Counted from the stretch's first letter, positions 1 to 7,686 are shown. The stretch: DNA of 64,000 bases from Flavobacterium sp. Root186 (GCF_001428525.1 NZ_LMHW01000010.1:248341-312340); one strand, 5' to 3'. The notes: generated by a model from the letters alone, not told the origin. Numbers and translations are program-made.

Positions 1-385
1 CATCGTAGGACGACCAATGAGTATCTTAATGAGCCGTAAAGGAAACCCTGGAGATTCAACAGTTACGTTGACACACAGCCGTACTAAAAACTTAGAAGAA
101 TACACTAAAAATGCCGATATCATTATCACAGCTTTAGGAGTTCCAGAATTTTTAAAAGCTGATATGGTAAAAGAGGGAGTAACGATCATCGACGTTGGAA
201 TTACTCGCGTAGATGATGCATCAAACCCAAAAGGTTATGTTATAAAAGGTGACGTAGATTTTGACGGAGTAAGCAAAAAAGCATCATTCATAACGCCAGT
301 TCCTGGTGGAGTAGGACCAATGACAATTGCAATGCTGCTTAAAAATACACTTTTAGCACGCAAAATGAGAAGTGCAAAAAAATAA
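1..385 (+). CDS. folD: Bifunctional methylenetetrahydrofolate dehydrogenase/cyclohydrolase, C-terminal part
   Basis: This is the 3' end of FolD, which interconverts 5,10-methylene-, methenyl- and 10-formyl-tetrahydrofolate in the cytosol. The reading frame is open to the left window edge, so the start is outside. The visible 127 or so residues begin with IVGRPMS, matching the family's VVGRSxIVGxP nucleotide-binding loop. The segments [24 protein letters not shown] and [16 protein letters not shown] follow, the last being the diagnostic FolD signature. Only the NADP-binding half and the C-terminal helix are present, and the catalytic Lys region is upstream of the window. A hairpin terminator follows 25 bases after the stop. 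Confidence 0.95.
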   Translation, partial: IVGRPMSILMSRKGNPGDSTVTLTHSRTKNLEEYTKNADIIITALGVPEFLKADMVKEGVTIIDVGITRVDDASNPKGYVIKGDVDFDGVSKKASFITPVPGGVGPMTIAMLLKNTLLARKMRSAKK

Positions 386-409
386 ATAAATCATTTCAAA
401 TAATAATAC

Positions 410-445
410 AAAGCCTGTTCATTTGAACGGGCTTTGTTGTTTTTA
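410..445 (+). terminator. Rho-independent terminator after folD
   Basis: The hairpin has arms AAAGCCTGTTC and GAACGGGCTTT (410-435, one G-T pair) with a short AT loop, followed by a T-rich tract. It lies 25 bases after the folD stop. Confidence 0.85.
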
Positions 446-467
446 ATATATAATTAATACTTTAAAG

Positions 468-498
468 TTTTGGTTCTTAAAAATAAAGGATACTTTTG
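468..498 (+). promoter_or_regulatory. Bacteroidota-type promoter upstream of corA
   Basis: TTTTG at 468-472 and TACTTTTG at 491-498 are separated by 18 bases, fitting the Bacteroidota consensus TTTG-N17-23-TAnnTTTG. It would leave a leader of about 100 bases before the corA start at 609. Confidence 0.6.
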
Positions 499-608
499 CC
501 ACACTTAAAAAACACTTCTCCAAATGGACGATTATTATTCGTTAGTATTAAATTAAAAGCAGCTTTTGAAATCTTTCAAAATGCTGCGTTAAAACCCTGT
601 ATTTTGAA

Positions 609-1535
609 ATGAAAGCCTTTTACACAAACAACAACGGATTATTAGAAATGCCAAAATGGACTCCAAACTCCTGGATTAATATTGAAGATCCATCAGAAAC
701 AGAAAAAAAATATTTATTAGAAGAGCTTCAAATTCCCGAAGCTTTTTACAATGATATTGAAGATATCGACGAAAGACCTCGTATTGAGATCGAAGACGGC
801 TGGACGTTGATTATCATGCGTGTTCCCATAAAAAGTAATGACATTAAACTCCCTTTTCAAACCATTCCGCTAGGCGTAATTTTTAAAGATGACATTTGTG
901 TAACCATCACTTTTTATAAAACAGAAATTATACATGATTTTATGCTGTATTCACGACGCAAAAACATTCAGGTTAAAGACAATTTTGACTGGGTTTTAAG
1001 ATTGCTTCTGTCATCAAGCGTTTGGTATCTAAAATACCTAAAACAAGTCAATCAAAAAATAAAACTGGCAGAGGATAATTTAGAGAAATCCATCAAGAAT
1101 GAAGAATTGCAGGCATTACTTCAAATCGAGAAATGTTTGGTTTTCTTTATTACCTCATTAAAAGCAAATGATGTTTTGTTTCAGCGCATTAAAAATCTAA
1201 AAGCCCATAAAGCAAACTATGATTTAGATTTGCTGGAAGATGTCGAAATCGAATTAAGCCAGGCGCAGGATACAGCCAATATTTATAGCAACATCTTAAC
1301 CGGAATGATGGATGCTTATGCTTCTGTAATTTCGAATAATATGAATAATATCATGAAGCAGATGACTTCAATTTCAATTATCTTAATGATACCAACCCTA
1401 ATAGCCAGTTTGTACGGAATGAACGTGCCAAACGGACTGGAAGAAAGTAAATATGGAATCTGGATTCTGCTGTTAGTCTCCGTTATCTTATCGACTTTCG
1501 GAGTCTTTTTATTCAAAAGAAGAAGATGGTTTTAA
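609..1535 (+). CDS. corA: CorA-family magnesium/divalent cation transporter
   Basis: The 308-residue protein fits the CorA family (about 310-320 aa), pentameric inner-membrane channels for Mg2+ or related divalent cations. A soluble acidic N-terminal part (to about residue 240) holds a long helical stretch. Two C-terminal transmembrane segments follow. The first ends in the hallmark YGMNVPNG motif (GMN selectivity filter), and the protein ends in a positively charged tail (FKRRRWF), as in CorA. It is a single gene with its own promoter and a downstream hairpin. Mg2+ versus another metal cannot be settled from sequence alone. Confidence 0.92.
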   Translation: MKAFYTNNNGLLEMPKWTPNSWINIEDPSETEKKYLLEELQIPEAFYNDIEDIDERPRIEIEDGWTLIIMRVPIKSNDIKLPFQTIPLGVIFKDDICVTITFYKTEIIHDFMLYSRRKNIQVKDNFDWVLRLLLSSSVWYLKYLKQVNQKIKLAEDNLEKSIKNEELQALLQIEKCLVFFITSLKANDVLFQRIKNLKAHKANYDLDLLEDVEIELSQAQDTANIYSNILTGMMDAYASVISNNMNNIMKQMTSISIILMIPTLIASLYGMNVPNGLEESKYGIWILLLVSVILSTFGVFLFKRRRWF

Positions 1536-1558
1536 TTTGAAATTTCACAATAATATAT

Positions 1559-1592
1559 AGCCTGTTCATTACGAATAGGCTTTTTCGTTTTT
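1559..1592 (+). terminator. Rho-independent terminator after corA
   Basis: Arms AGCCTGTTC (1559-1567) and GAATAGGCT (1573-1581) pair with one internal wobble and are followed by TTTTTCGTTTTT. The hairpin sits 23 bases after the corA stop. Confidence 0.75.
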
Positions 1593-1605
1593 ATACATTG
1601 GGCGG

Positions 1606-1669
1606 GACCGTCTCGTTGCAAAAGGGCAATATGCTTTATGGTTATGCACCCTTTTGCAACGAGACGGTC
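1606..1669. repeat. Intergenic element with perfect 21-bp inverted arms
   Basis: Positions 1606-1626 are the exact reverse complement of 1649-1669 (21 of 21), around a 22-base AT-rich spacer. The arms are GC-rich compared with the surroundings. To the right are two smaller hairpins: GCTAC-TTCG-GTAGC at 1681-1694, with a stable UUCG loop in RNA, and an 11-bp near-perfect stem around 1741-1765. No reading frame spans it, and no transposase is nearby. Confidence 0.85.
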
Positions 1670-1789
1670 GGGCTATCCGCGCTACTTCGGTAGCCAGCTC
1701 CTATCCCTCACGCACTCTAAGGTAGCGACAACTCCCGTTCCTGCAAGGTTTCCAAAACCTTGTAGGTATAATTTCAGGATCAATTAAAT

Positions 1790-1932
1790 GTGTAGTCCCT
1801 ATGGGGCAAAATTCGTGACATATGTTTTTATCTACCGATATTTAATCTCTCCGAGATACTCCGTTAGGAGTTATATATCGGTAGCATAATAGTTGATATC
1901 CCCGTGATAAAATATCCCGTAGGGATTACACA
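1790..1932. repeat. Nested palindromic repeat, copy 1
   Basis: The element is built in shells. The outer arms are TGTAGTCCCTA and TAGGGATTACA, the middle arms are CTACCGATAT and ATATCGGTAG, and the core is ACTCCGTTAGGAGT. The same three shells in the same order occur at 46100-46252, so this is a dispersed repeat family. It fills the gap between corA and the next gene together with the 1606-1669 element; no gene is visible in 1536-2050. Confidence 0.85.
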
Positions 1933-2001
1933 TTTCATACCTACGCAACGTAATTCATTTTTACACTTACAAATAATTAAAATAAAAATGCATTTTTTTA
2001 T

Positions 2002-2030
2002 TTGTCAATTCAAAATAAATAATAACTTTG
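2002..2030 (+). promoter_or_regulatory. Promoter of the 2051 gene
   Basis: TTG at 2002-2004 and TAACTTTG at 2023-2030 are separated by 18 bases, matching the Bacteroidota -33/-7 consensus. The -7 box overlaps the left half of the palindrome at 2025-2044. The start at 2051 is about 20 bases downstream. Confidence 0.65.
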
Positions 2031-2044
2031 TAACGCAAAGTACT
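2025..2044. promoter_or_regulatory. Candidate operator ACTTTG-N5-CAAAGT, site 1
   Basis: ACTTTG, five bases, then CAAAGTACT. The six-base half-sites are perfectly symmetric and the site overlaps the -7 box. An identical half-site arrangement, including the trailing ACT, lies at 2984-3003 before the third gene of the locus. Binding by the winged-helix protein encoded between them is inferred. Confidence 0.55.
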
Positions 2045-2050
2045 TTAATT

Positions 2051-2665
2051 ATGAATCAAAAGCACCAAGAAGATTTAGCACATATTCGTTCCATGATGGA
2101 GCGTTCTTCAAGATTTATATCGTTAAGCGGACTTTCAGGAGTTTTCGCGGGACTTTCGGCATTAATAGGCGGATTGTATGTTTATCAGCTCTTTAAAGTA
2201 AATGGTATCGAATATTTTACTGACGAACATATTTTATTGTCTGGAAGCTTGGTTTCAGAATTAATTTGGATTGGCGTAATAATTTTAGTTTGTGCATTTG
2301 TATTCGGAACTTTTTTTACCGTTAGAAAAAGCAAAAAATATAATTTGCCAATTTGGACCTCTGCCACAAAAAATATGTTGTTTAATCTGGCAGTTCCACT
2401 TGCAGCAGGAGGAATATTTTGTCTGGCTTTAATATATCATGGATATTACGGTTTAGTTGCACCGTCTACTTTACTATTTTACGGACTAGCCGTTATAAAT
2501 GCCGAAAAATATACATTTTCAGATATAAAATATTTAGGATTTTCTGAACTTTTGCTAGGATGTATTTCACTTTTTTATATTGGATATGGTTTACTATTTT
2601 GGATCTTAGGATTTGGTATCCTGCATATCGTGTATGGATTGGTGATGTTCAAAAAATACAAATAA
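2051..2665 (+). CDS. Integral membrane protein of unknown function
   Basis: I do not recognise a named family. The start at 2051 (MNQKHQEDLA) was chosen over an upstream ATG at 1904 because the region before 2051 belongs to a dispersed repeat and to the promoter. This gives 204 residues. A short charged N-terminal helix (about 1-20) is followed by six or so hydrophobic segments to residue 200 and a KKYK end. The gene lies 4 bases ahead of a winged-helix regulator and upstream of a DUF4173 membrane protein. Similar pairs of a membrane protein and a small winged-helix regulator are common in Bacteroidota. The role is unknown and may be sensing or controlling the regulator. Confidence 0.8.
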   Translation: MNQKHQEDLAHIRSMMERSSRFISLSGLSGVFAGLSALIGGLYVYQLFKVNGIEYFTDEHILLSGSLVSELIWIGVIILVCAFVFGTFFTVRKSKKYNLPIWTSATKNMLFNLAVPLAAGGIFCLALIYHGYYGLVAPSTLLFYGLAVINAEKYTFSDIKYLGFSELLLGCISLFYIGYGLLFWILGFGILHIVYGLVMFKKYK

Positions 2666-2669
2666 CCCA

Positions 2670-2960
2670 ATGGGAATTATTGATAAACTAAATAAAGATT
2701 TTGAAAGCCGTGTCAGATTGGGTATTATGTCCGTTCTGATGGTTAACGACTGGGTAGACTTTACCGAGATGAAAACGCTTTTAAATATTACCGATGGTAA
2801 TTTAGCAAGTCATTCTTCGGCGTTGGAGAAATCTGAATATATTGAAGTTAAGAAAGAATTTGTTGGTAAAAAGCCAAAAACATCTTATCAGGTAACGCCG
2901 CTTGGCCGCGCAGCGTTCAAAGAACATCTTTCTTATCTCGAAAAATTAATGAAATCCTAA
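2670..2960 (+). CDS. Winged-helix DNA-binding regulator (HTH_34/MarR-like)
   Basis: The 96-residue protein is essentially a single winged-helix domain. Residues 15-35 (VRLGIMSVLMVNDWVDFTEMKTLL) form helices 1-2, and NLASHSSALEKSEYIEVKK is the recognition helix and following turn. The wing contains GKKPKTSYQVTPLGRAAF, a motif seen in the PF13601-type single-domain regulators. It has no visible sensor domain. It begins 4 bases after the membrane protein at 2051-2665, so the two are probably co-transcribed. The palindrome flanking the locus on both sides is the natural candidate target. Confidence 0.87.
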   Translation: MGIIDKLNKDFESRVRLGIMSVLMVNDWVDFTEMKTLLNITDGNLASHSSALEKSEYIEVKKEFVGKKPKTSYQVTPLGRAAFKEHLSYLEKLMKS

Positions 2961-2983
2961 TAACTATATTTTTTTACCTAAAA

Positions 2984-3003
2984 ACTTTGAATTACAAAGT
3001 ACT
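2984..3003. promoter_or_regulatory. Candidate operator ACTTTG-N5-CAAAGT, site 2
   Basis: ACTTTG (2984-2989), five bases, CAAAGT (2995-3000), then ACT. The half-sites and trailing bases match site 1 at 2025-2044. It lies 17 bases before the start at 3020, in the position of a -7 box or transcription start. Confidence 0.55.
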
Positions 3004-3019
3004 TTTAAAAATTAAAATC

Positions 3020-4411
3020 ATGAAAAAACATCAAATTATTTTAGCTTGTACAGCGGTTTTTATACTGCTTTTTTACAATGAATCTGTGGGAATCAATATT
3101 TCTATTTTTGGAGTAATACTTACTCTGTTAATTAGTTATTTCTTTCAGGAAAAGTTTGTCAATAGATCTCATTTAGTTTTGGTAATGACTTCTATTTTGT
3201 CTTGTTTCGCCTTTGCGTGGTATGGAGACGCCGCTTCGTTTTTTGCTTTAGCATTATCGATTCTGTTTTTACAATTTAAAACACAGGATGGAGAACTTAA
3301 AATCGTGCAGATTTTTCCCTTAATATTCCTAAACGGAATCACTACAGTAGGACGTGTTTTTATGTTTAGCCAATGGCTTCCTGAACGAAAAATACACAAT
3401 GACTTTGCTAAGAAACTAGTAGCGTTTGTAATCATTCCGTTAATATTTCTTGGATTATTTTTTATTGTTTATTCTTTCGGCAGCAATCATTTCTCTTCCT
3501 TATTCACCGATTATACATTAGATATTAATCTGCCTCAATTAATTGCTATGTGTATTTTAGGATTTTATATCTCGTTCAGTTTTTGGAATTACTGGGTTCC
3601 GGATATTTCTTATCAGTTCAACCCAAAACTGGATAATGAATTTACGAATATCTCTGAAGTAAAAAATCAAAGTACATTCTCATTTTTAGATTTGGATTTT
3701 GAAAGAAAGAGCGGAGTAATAACGTTGCTTCTTCTAAATGTTATGCTGTTAATTTTCATAGGAACATACAATTACGAACAGTTTTTTGAAGTAGTAGAAA
3801 AAACAAACTTAAGCTCAGATACACACGAGCGTGTAAATGCAGTAATATTCTCAATTTTAATGGCTGTTGGCGTAATCTTATTTTACTTTAAAGGCGGTTT
3901 TAATTTTGATGAAAAAGCCACCACATTAAAAAGACTAGCGAAAGTGTGGATTGTATTAAACGTAACTTTAATTATTAGTGCAATTATTAAAAACTCAGAA
4001 TACGTTTCTTTTTACGGCTTAACATATAAACGTCTCGGAGTTTATGCATTTTTAATTCTGGCTATTATTGGTTTAGTTTATTCTTTCCTGAAGATTACGA
4101 AACAAAAAACAAATGCTTATTTAGTAAATCAAATGGTTTGGTATTTCTATGCCACAATATTAATATGCAGTTTTGTAAACTGGGGTAATCTGATTACTAA
4201 CTATAATATTTCTGTCAATAAAGGTGTAGAGCCAAAATTTTTAAGCGGATTAAACTTTAATGATGATACACGAAGAGAATATTTTTTAAAAAATAATTTA
4301 GACGGAAAATATCCAGAAGCGGTAAGAGAAGAACTGATTTCGAATTATCAAAACGCCAACTTTTTATCAAAAGCTTTGTATTATGAATTTTTAGATAATA
4401 AGAATAAATAA
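3020..4411 (+). CDS. DUF4173-type multi-pass membrane protein
   Basis: The start at 3020 (MKKHQIILACT) is preferred over the in-frame ATG at 2987, which lies inside the palindrome at 2984-3003. The product is then 463 residues. It has about ten or eleven hydrophobic segments and a family-like layout: an N-terminal membrane bundle, a short soluble loop around residues 205-225, a second bundle and a soluble C-terminal tail of about 60 residues. It resembles the DUF4173/DUF4153 class, whose biochemical role is unknown. It shares its operator-like palindrome with the upstream regulator operon, which suggests joint control. A strong bidirectional terminator follows. Confidence 0.8.
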   Translation: MKKHQIILACTAVFILLFYNESVGINISIFGVILTLLISYFFQEKFVNRSHLVLVMTSILSCFAFAWYGDAASFFALALSILFLQFKTQDGELKIVQIFPLIFLNGITTVGRVFMFSQWLPERKIHNDFAKKLVAFVIIPLIFLGLFFIVYSFGSNHFSSLFTDYTLDINLPQLIAMCILGFYISFSFWNYWVPDISYQFNPKLDNEFTNISEVKNQSTFSFLDLDFERKSGVITLLLLNVMLLIFIGTYNYEQFFEVVEKTNLSSDTHERVNAVIFSILMAVGVILFYFKGGFNFDEKATTLKRLAKVWIVLNVTLIISAIIKNSEYVSFYGLTYKRLGVYAFLILAIIGLVYSFLKITKQKTNAYLVNQMVWYFYATILICSFVNWGNLITNYNISVNKGVEPKFLSGLNFNDDTRREYFLKNNLDGKYPEAVREELISNYQNANFLSKALYYEFLDNKNK

Positions 4412-4414
4412 AAA

Positions 4415-4450
4415 TAAAAGTCCCATTTGTAATTTCAAATGGGACTTTTA
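4415..4450. terminator. Bidirectional terminator between convergent genes
   Basis: TAAAAGTCCCATTTG (4415-4429) and CAAATGGGACTTTTA (4436-4450) form a perfect 15-bp stem with A-rich and T-rich flanks. It can serve both the gene ending at 4411 and the minus-strand gene ending at 4452. Confidence 0.9.
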
Positions 4451-4451
4451 T

Positions 4452-5279
4452 TTAATTGTTATCACCTCTTTTTCTAAATCGGGGATCATGTTTTGAAATA
4501 AATGTTGTTCTTCGATTAGAACTTTGACTAGGAGTTTCAACTTTAGGGAAACTTGCTTCTTCCGTTTTGCTCGAAGGCTCAATTAACTGATTTAATTCTT
4601 TAATTTCAGCATCGGTTAAATCGCGGTAACGCCCAACCGGAACATCCAAAGAAATATTAATAATTCGGATACGTTTAAGCGCCGTTACTTCATAACCCAA
4701 ATATTCAGACATTCTTCTAATTTGTCTATTTAAACCCTGAGTCAGAATTATTTTAAAAGTGTATTTGCTGATTTGCTCTACTTTACATTTTTTGGTAACA
4801 GTATCCAAAATCGGGACACCATTTCCCATTCGTTGTATAAAACGATCTGTAATTGGTTTGTTTACCGTAACAGTATATTCTTTTTCGTGATTGTTTCTGG
4901 CACGTAAAATCTTATTTACGATATCACCGTCATTGGTCATAAAAATCAATCCTTCACTGGCTTTATCCAATCTTCCGATAGGAAAAATACGTTTCGGATA
5001 ATTAATATAATCCACAATATTATTTCGAACTTCTAAGTTGGTGGTACATTCGATTCCAACAGGTTTGTTGAAAGCCAAATAAATCATTTTTTCGTGCTTT
5101 TCCACGATTAATTTTCCGTCTATGCGTACTTCATCATCTGGCGAAACTTTGGTTCCCATTTCCGGCACAGCGCCATTTATTGTTACACGTCCTTCTTCAA
5201 TTAATTTATCGGCTTCACGACGAGAACAATAACCCGTTTCTCCAATAAATTTATTAAGACGTTTAAGATTTTCTTCCAT
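4452..5279 (-). CDS. rluF: 23S rRNA pseudouridine synthase, RluF type
   Basis: The enzyme isomerises a specific uridine of 23S rRNA to pseudouridine. Residues 5-50 are an S4 RNA-binding domain ([18 protein letters not shown]). The RsuA/RluB/E/F catalytic domain follows with KPVGIECTT, the catalytic Asp in [10 protein letters not shown] (about D105), and the conserved EKEYTVTV and GLNRQIRRM segments. The KPVGIxCTT wording with [13 protein letters not shown] points to RluF rather than RluB. The last 40 residues are a polar, probably disordered tail ([16 protein letters not shown]). At 275 aa it is close to E. coli RluF. Confidence 0.9.
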   Translation of the reverse strand: MEENLKRLNKFIGETGYCSRREADKLIEEGRVTINGAVPEMGTKVSPDDEVRIDGKLIVEKHEKMIYLAFNKPVGIECTTNLEVRNNIVDYINYPKRIFPIGRLDKASEGLIFMTNDGDIVNKILRARNNHEKEYTVTVNKPITDRFIQRMGNGVPILDTVTKKCKVEQISKYTFKIILTQGLNRQIRRMSEYLGYEVTALKRIRIINISLDVPVGRYRDLTDAEIKELNQLIEPSSKTEEASFPKVETPSQSSNRRTTFISKHDPRFRKRGDNN

Positions 5280-5350
5280 ACTGCAAAAGTAGCTAAAATT
5301 TAGGACTTCTTAGATTGTTAGACTTCTTAGAATTTTAGATTTTGATAAGC

Positions 5351-5424
5351 AAAACTTAGAACCTTGGCAACTCAGAACCTAAAAAATACTTTGTTCCTAT
5401 GAACCTCTGTACCTTTGAACCTTT
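5351..5424. repeat. Dispersed word repeat (AACTTAGAACCT / CTTTGAACC type), copy 1
   Basis: AAAACTTAGAACCTTGGCAA followed by CTCAGAACCTAAAAAA and repeated TTTGaACC words. Closely similar strings occur at 5807-5880 and 9907-9950, all at gene ends. No coding function is visible. Confidence 0.6.
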
Positions 5425-5772
5425 TTAAGAGTCATGAAAAATCGAACTATCTTCTGGAGTTTCTTTTCTTTCGAACATTCCATAGTCACGAACAACAGTG
5501 GCGATTCTTAAATGATAATCTTTAAAAACTTCGTTTCTTCCTTTCGCCTGTGCAGCGCGATGCATTTCCAGATTTCTCCACTGTTGAATACTTTCTTCGT
5601 CTTTCCAAAAAGATAAAGACAAAACTTTCCCGGGATCAGTAAAACTCTGAAATCGTTCTATGGAAATAAACCCTTCAATATGGTCTAATTCAGGTCGCAG
5701 ACTTGCAGCGATATCAAGATATTCTTCTCTTTTTCCTTCATTAGGAATAACTTCAAAAATTACGGCTATCAT
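5425..5772 (-). CDS. Antibiotic biosynthesis monooxygenase (ABM) family protein
   Basis: The 115 residues fit a single dimeric alpha+beta barrel ABM domain with a short tail. Residues 1-12 (MIAVIFEVIPNE) form the first strand, followed by the helix REEYLDIAASLRPEL and then GFISIERFQS and LSLSFWKDEESIQQWR. This last block is typical of the family, as is the following MHRAAQAKG. ABM-domain proteins range from quinone-forming monooxygenases to stress-related haem-binding proteins, so the substrate cannot be assigned. It sits between two copies of a dispersed word repeat and is probably a single gene. Confidence 0.85.
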   Translation of the reverse strand: MIAVIFEVIPNEGKREEYLDIAASLRPELDHIEGFISIERFQSFTDPGKVLSLSFWKDEESIQQWRNLEMHRAAQAKGRNEVFKDYHLRIATVVRDYGMFERKETPEDSSIFHDS

Positions 5773-5806
5773 TTTAATTATGGATTTTAGATTTCAGATT
5801 TTAGAA

Positions 5807-5880
5807 AAAACTTAGAACCTTAGCAGCTCAGAACCTATAAAAACTCTTTGCCCCTTTGAGCCTTTGTTACTTTGAACCTT
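5807..5880. repeat. Dispersed word repeat, copy 2
   Basis: AAAACTTAGAACCTTAGCAG, CTCAGAACCTATAAAAA and CTTTG(A/C)-type words run into the 3' end of the hydrolase gene that stops at 5867. It matches the copy at 5351-5424. Confidence 0.6.
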
Positions 5881-6724
5881 CAAAAAGAAACTCAATTACC
5901 TTTTGATACAATTCATCGTCATGCATTCCGTGACCCAAGCCTTTGGTTTCAATAAATTGACTGTTTTTCCAATTGCTTGCTATTTTTTTTCCTTCTTCAA
6001 AAGCAACGATTTTATCTGAAGTATCATGCGCAATAAAACCAGGAATAGTAAATTGAGATGCAAATTTTTGTCCTGAAAAATCTTCTAGTTTAAAGTTGAA
6101 GCGATTTATGAATTTACTTTCTAAAAGAGGCAGCATTTTGGTGTTCAGACTCAGCATTGAAATGTAATTATCAATCAAAGTTTTTAAATCTGAAGGAGCG
6201 CCAAGAATAACCATTTTGTTTATACTCGTATTAGGAAATAAATACTGATGATAAACACAGGCAGCACCGCCAATAGAATGTCCAATAATAATTTCAGGCT
6301 GATATTTTTCAACTGCTTTATTGATGAATTCTGCATATAACGGAACATTAAATTCTCTTCCGCTGCTTTGTCCGTGTGCGGGAGCATCAATAGCGATAAT
6401 GGTACTTCCGGATTTTTGAAGATGTGGCAGTGTTTTTTTCCAGCGCGAAGCATTACTCTCCCAGCCGTGAACCAGTAAAATTTTGGTTTCATTTCCTTTC
6501 CAGATATAGGTTTGAAAATGATGTTCGTTATGATGAAAAGTTTCTGTTTCTGTATTTCTTAAAACTTTTGGAAGTGTTTCTTTTTGCAGCCTTCCAATTC
6601 TAGGCTGGCTAAAAAGTGCATAAGAAAGTTCAAGAGCTTTTTGCGGACGCACATAACTCAAAAAGTTAATATAAGATCCAACTGATTTTAATGTAATAAA
6701 ACGAATACCTTTTTTAATTCCCAA
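5867..6724 (-). CDS. Alpha/beta hydrolase
   Basis: The 285-residue protein has an alpha/beta-hydrolase fold. VHGWESNASRW (about 85-95) supplies the oxyanion-hole loop, DAPAHGQSSG follows, and the nucleophile elbow GHSIGG places the catalytic Ser near residue 150. The GLGHGMHDDE segment near residue 265 supplies the His, and IPGFIAHDTSDKIV before it the Asp. No signal peptide is evident, so it is probably cytosolic. The substrate is unknown; esterase, lipase or thioesterase activity are all possible. Its last codons overlap a dispersed word repeat. Confidence 0.85.
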   Translation of the reverse strand: MGIKKGIRFITLKSVGSYINFLSYVRPQKALELSYALFSQPRIGRLQKETLPKVLRNTETETFHHNEHHFQTYIWKGNETKILLVHGWESNASRWKKTLPHLQKSGSTIIAIDAPAHGQSSGREFNVPLYAEFINKAVEKYQPEIIIGHSIGGAACVYHQYLFPNTSINKMVILGAPSDLKTLIDNYISMLSLNTKMLPLLESKFINRFNFKLEDFSGQKFASQFTIPGFIAHDTSDKIVAFEEGKKIASNWKNSQFIETKGLGHGMHDDELYQKVIEFLFEGSK

Positions 6725-6780
6725 AACTTAAATTTTATTTTAGTAAAGGTAAAAATATGATTCGAAACTTGCTAAAAATG

Positions 6781-6861
6781 TTTTGCCACAGATTAAAATG
6801 ATTTAATATCATAATCTTGAGATGGTTCAATCTGTGTAAATCATTTTAATCTGTGGCAAAA
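6781..6861. repeat. Perfect 25-bp inverted repeat
   Basis: Positions 6781-6805 are the exact reverse complement of 6837-6861 (25 of 25) around a 31-base loop. The arms carry the word GCCACAGATTAAAATGA, related to the GCCACGAATT elements elsewhere in the window. It lies between the hydrolase start and the terminator of the gene at 6904. Confidence 0.9.
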
Positions 6862-6869
6862 ATAATTGC

Positions 6870-6896
6870 AAAAAAAAGTCCCGATTAAATCGGGAC
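6870..6896 (-). terminator. Terminator of the Nif3/CT398 operon
   Basis: GTCCCGATT (6878-6886) and AATCGGGAC (6888-6896) form a 9-bp stem. On the minus strand it is followed by a T tract (A run at 6869-6877 on the plus strand). It begins 7 bases after the stop at 6904. Confidence 0.85.
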
Positions 6897-6903
6897 CGTT
6901 TAT

Positions 6904-7683
6904 TTAGAATTTTGAGAACAATTGTTCCATTTTTTCTTTTTCTTCTTCAGCTAATTGAGTGTCAACTAAAATTCTTCCAGAGTGCTCATCAGTAATGATT
7001 TTTTTTCTTGAAGCGATTTCTACCTGAGTTTGTGGCGGAATCGTAAAGAAAGATCCTGCAGAGGCACCTCTTTCGATAGAAACTACAGCTAATCCGTTAC
7101 GAACACTGCTTCTGATTCTGTTGTAAGCAGCTAATAATCTGTCTTCGATTTGAGCTGAAAATTCAGCTGATTTCTCAGATAAGAAGATTTCTTCTTTTTG
7201 AGTTTCAGCCATAATAGCATCTAATTCAGATTTTTTATGTTTTAAATGAGAGCTTTTAGCATCAAGTTTTTCTTTTAAATTAGAAATAACTTCTTTTTTG
7301 TGCTCGATAGAAGCTTTCATTTCTTTGATTTGCTTTTCAGCCAATTGAATTTCTAATTCCTGAAATTCAACTTCTTTTGTCAAAGAATTAAATTCTCTGT
7401 TGTTACGAACTGATTCTTGTTGTTTTGTGTATTTCTTGATAACCTCTTTATGCTCCTCAATAGCAATTTTCTTTGCTTTGATTTGCTCCTCAATCACTTC
7501 AAGTTCACTTTTCAGTTTCTCTGAACGAGTGCTCAAACCTGCAACTTCATCTTCTAAATCTTCAACCTCTAAAGGAAGTTCTCCTCTAACGTTTCTGATT
7601 TCGTCAATTCTAGAGTCAATAAGCTGTAAATCATATATTGCTCTTAACTTGTCCTCAACACTTAATTCTTTCGTATTCGTCAT
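6904..7683 (-). CDS. CT398-type coiled-coil protein with a degenerate zinc ribbon
   Basis: The 259-residue protein starts with a short helix and continues as a long antiparallel coiled coil (about residues 15-185, rich in E, K and L). It ends in the module that is normally a C4 zinc ribbon in the CT398/YacF-like family. Here the usual CxGC is SAGS (in GASAGSFF) and the usual CxxCGRIL is DEHSGRIL, so all four metal ligands are missing while the surrounding residues persist. The gene starts 3 bases after nif3 and is evidently co-transcribed with it, an association widespread in bacteria. Function is unknown; an RNA- or protein-binding scaffold is a guess. Confidence 0.85.
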   Translation of the reverse strand: MTNTKELSVEDKLRAIYDLQLIDSRIDEIRNVRGELPLEVEDLEDEVAGLSTRSEKLKSELEVIEEQIKAKKIAIEEHKEVIKKYTKQQESVRNNREFNSLTKEVEFQELEIQLAEKQIKEMKASIEHKKEVISNLKEKLDAKSSHLKHKKSELDAIMAETQKEEIFLSEKSAEFSAQIEDRLLAAYNRIRSSVRNGLAVVSIERGASAGSFFTIPPQTQVEIASRKKIITDEHSGRILVDTQLAEEEKEKMEQLFSKF

Positions 7684-7686
7684 ATT

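Noticed and set aside
1904..2050. Upstream extension of the 2051 gene
   Set aside because: The extra codons come from the nested repeat and the promoter, and the consensus -7 box at 2023-2030 would lie within the extended gene.
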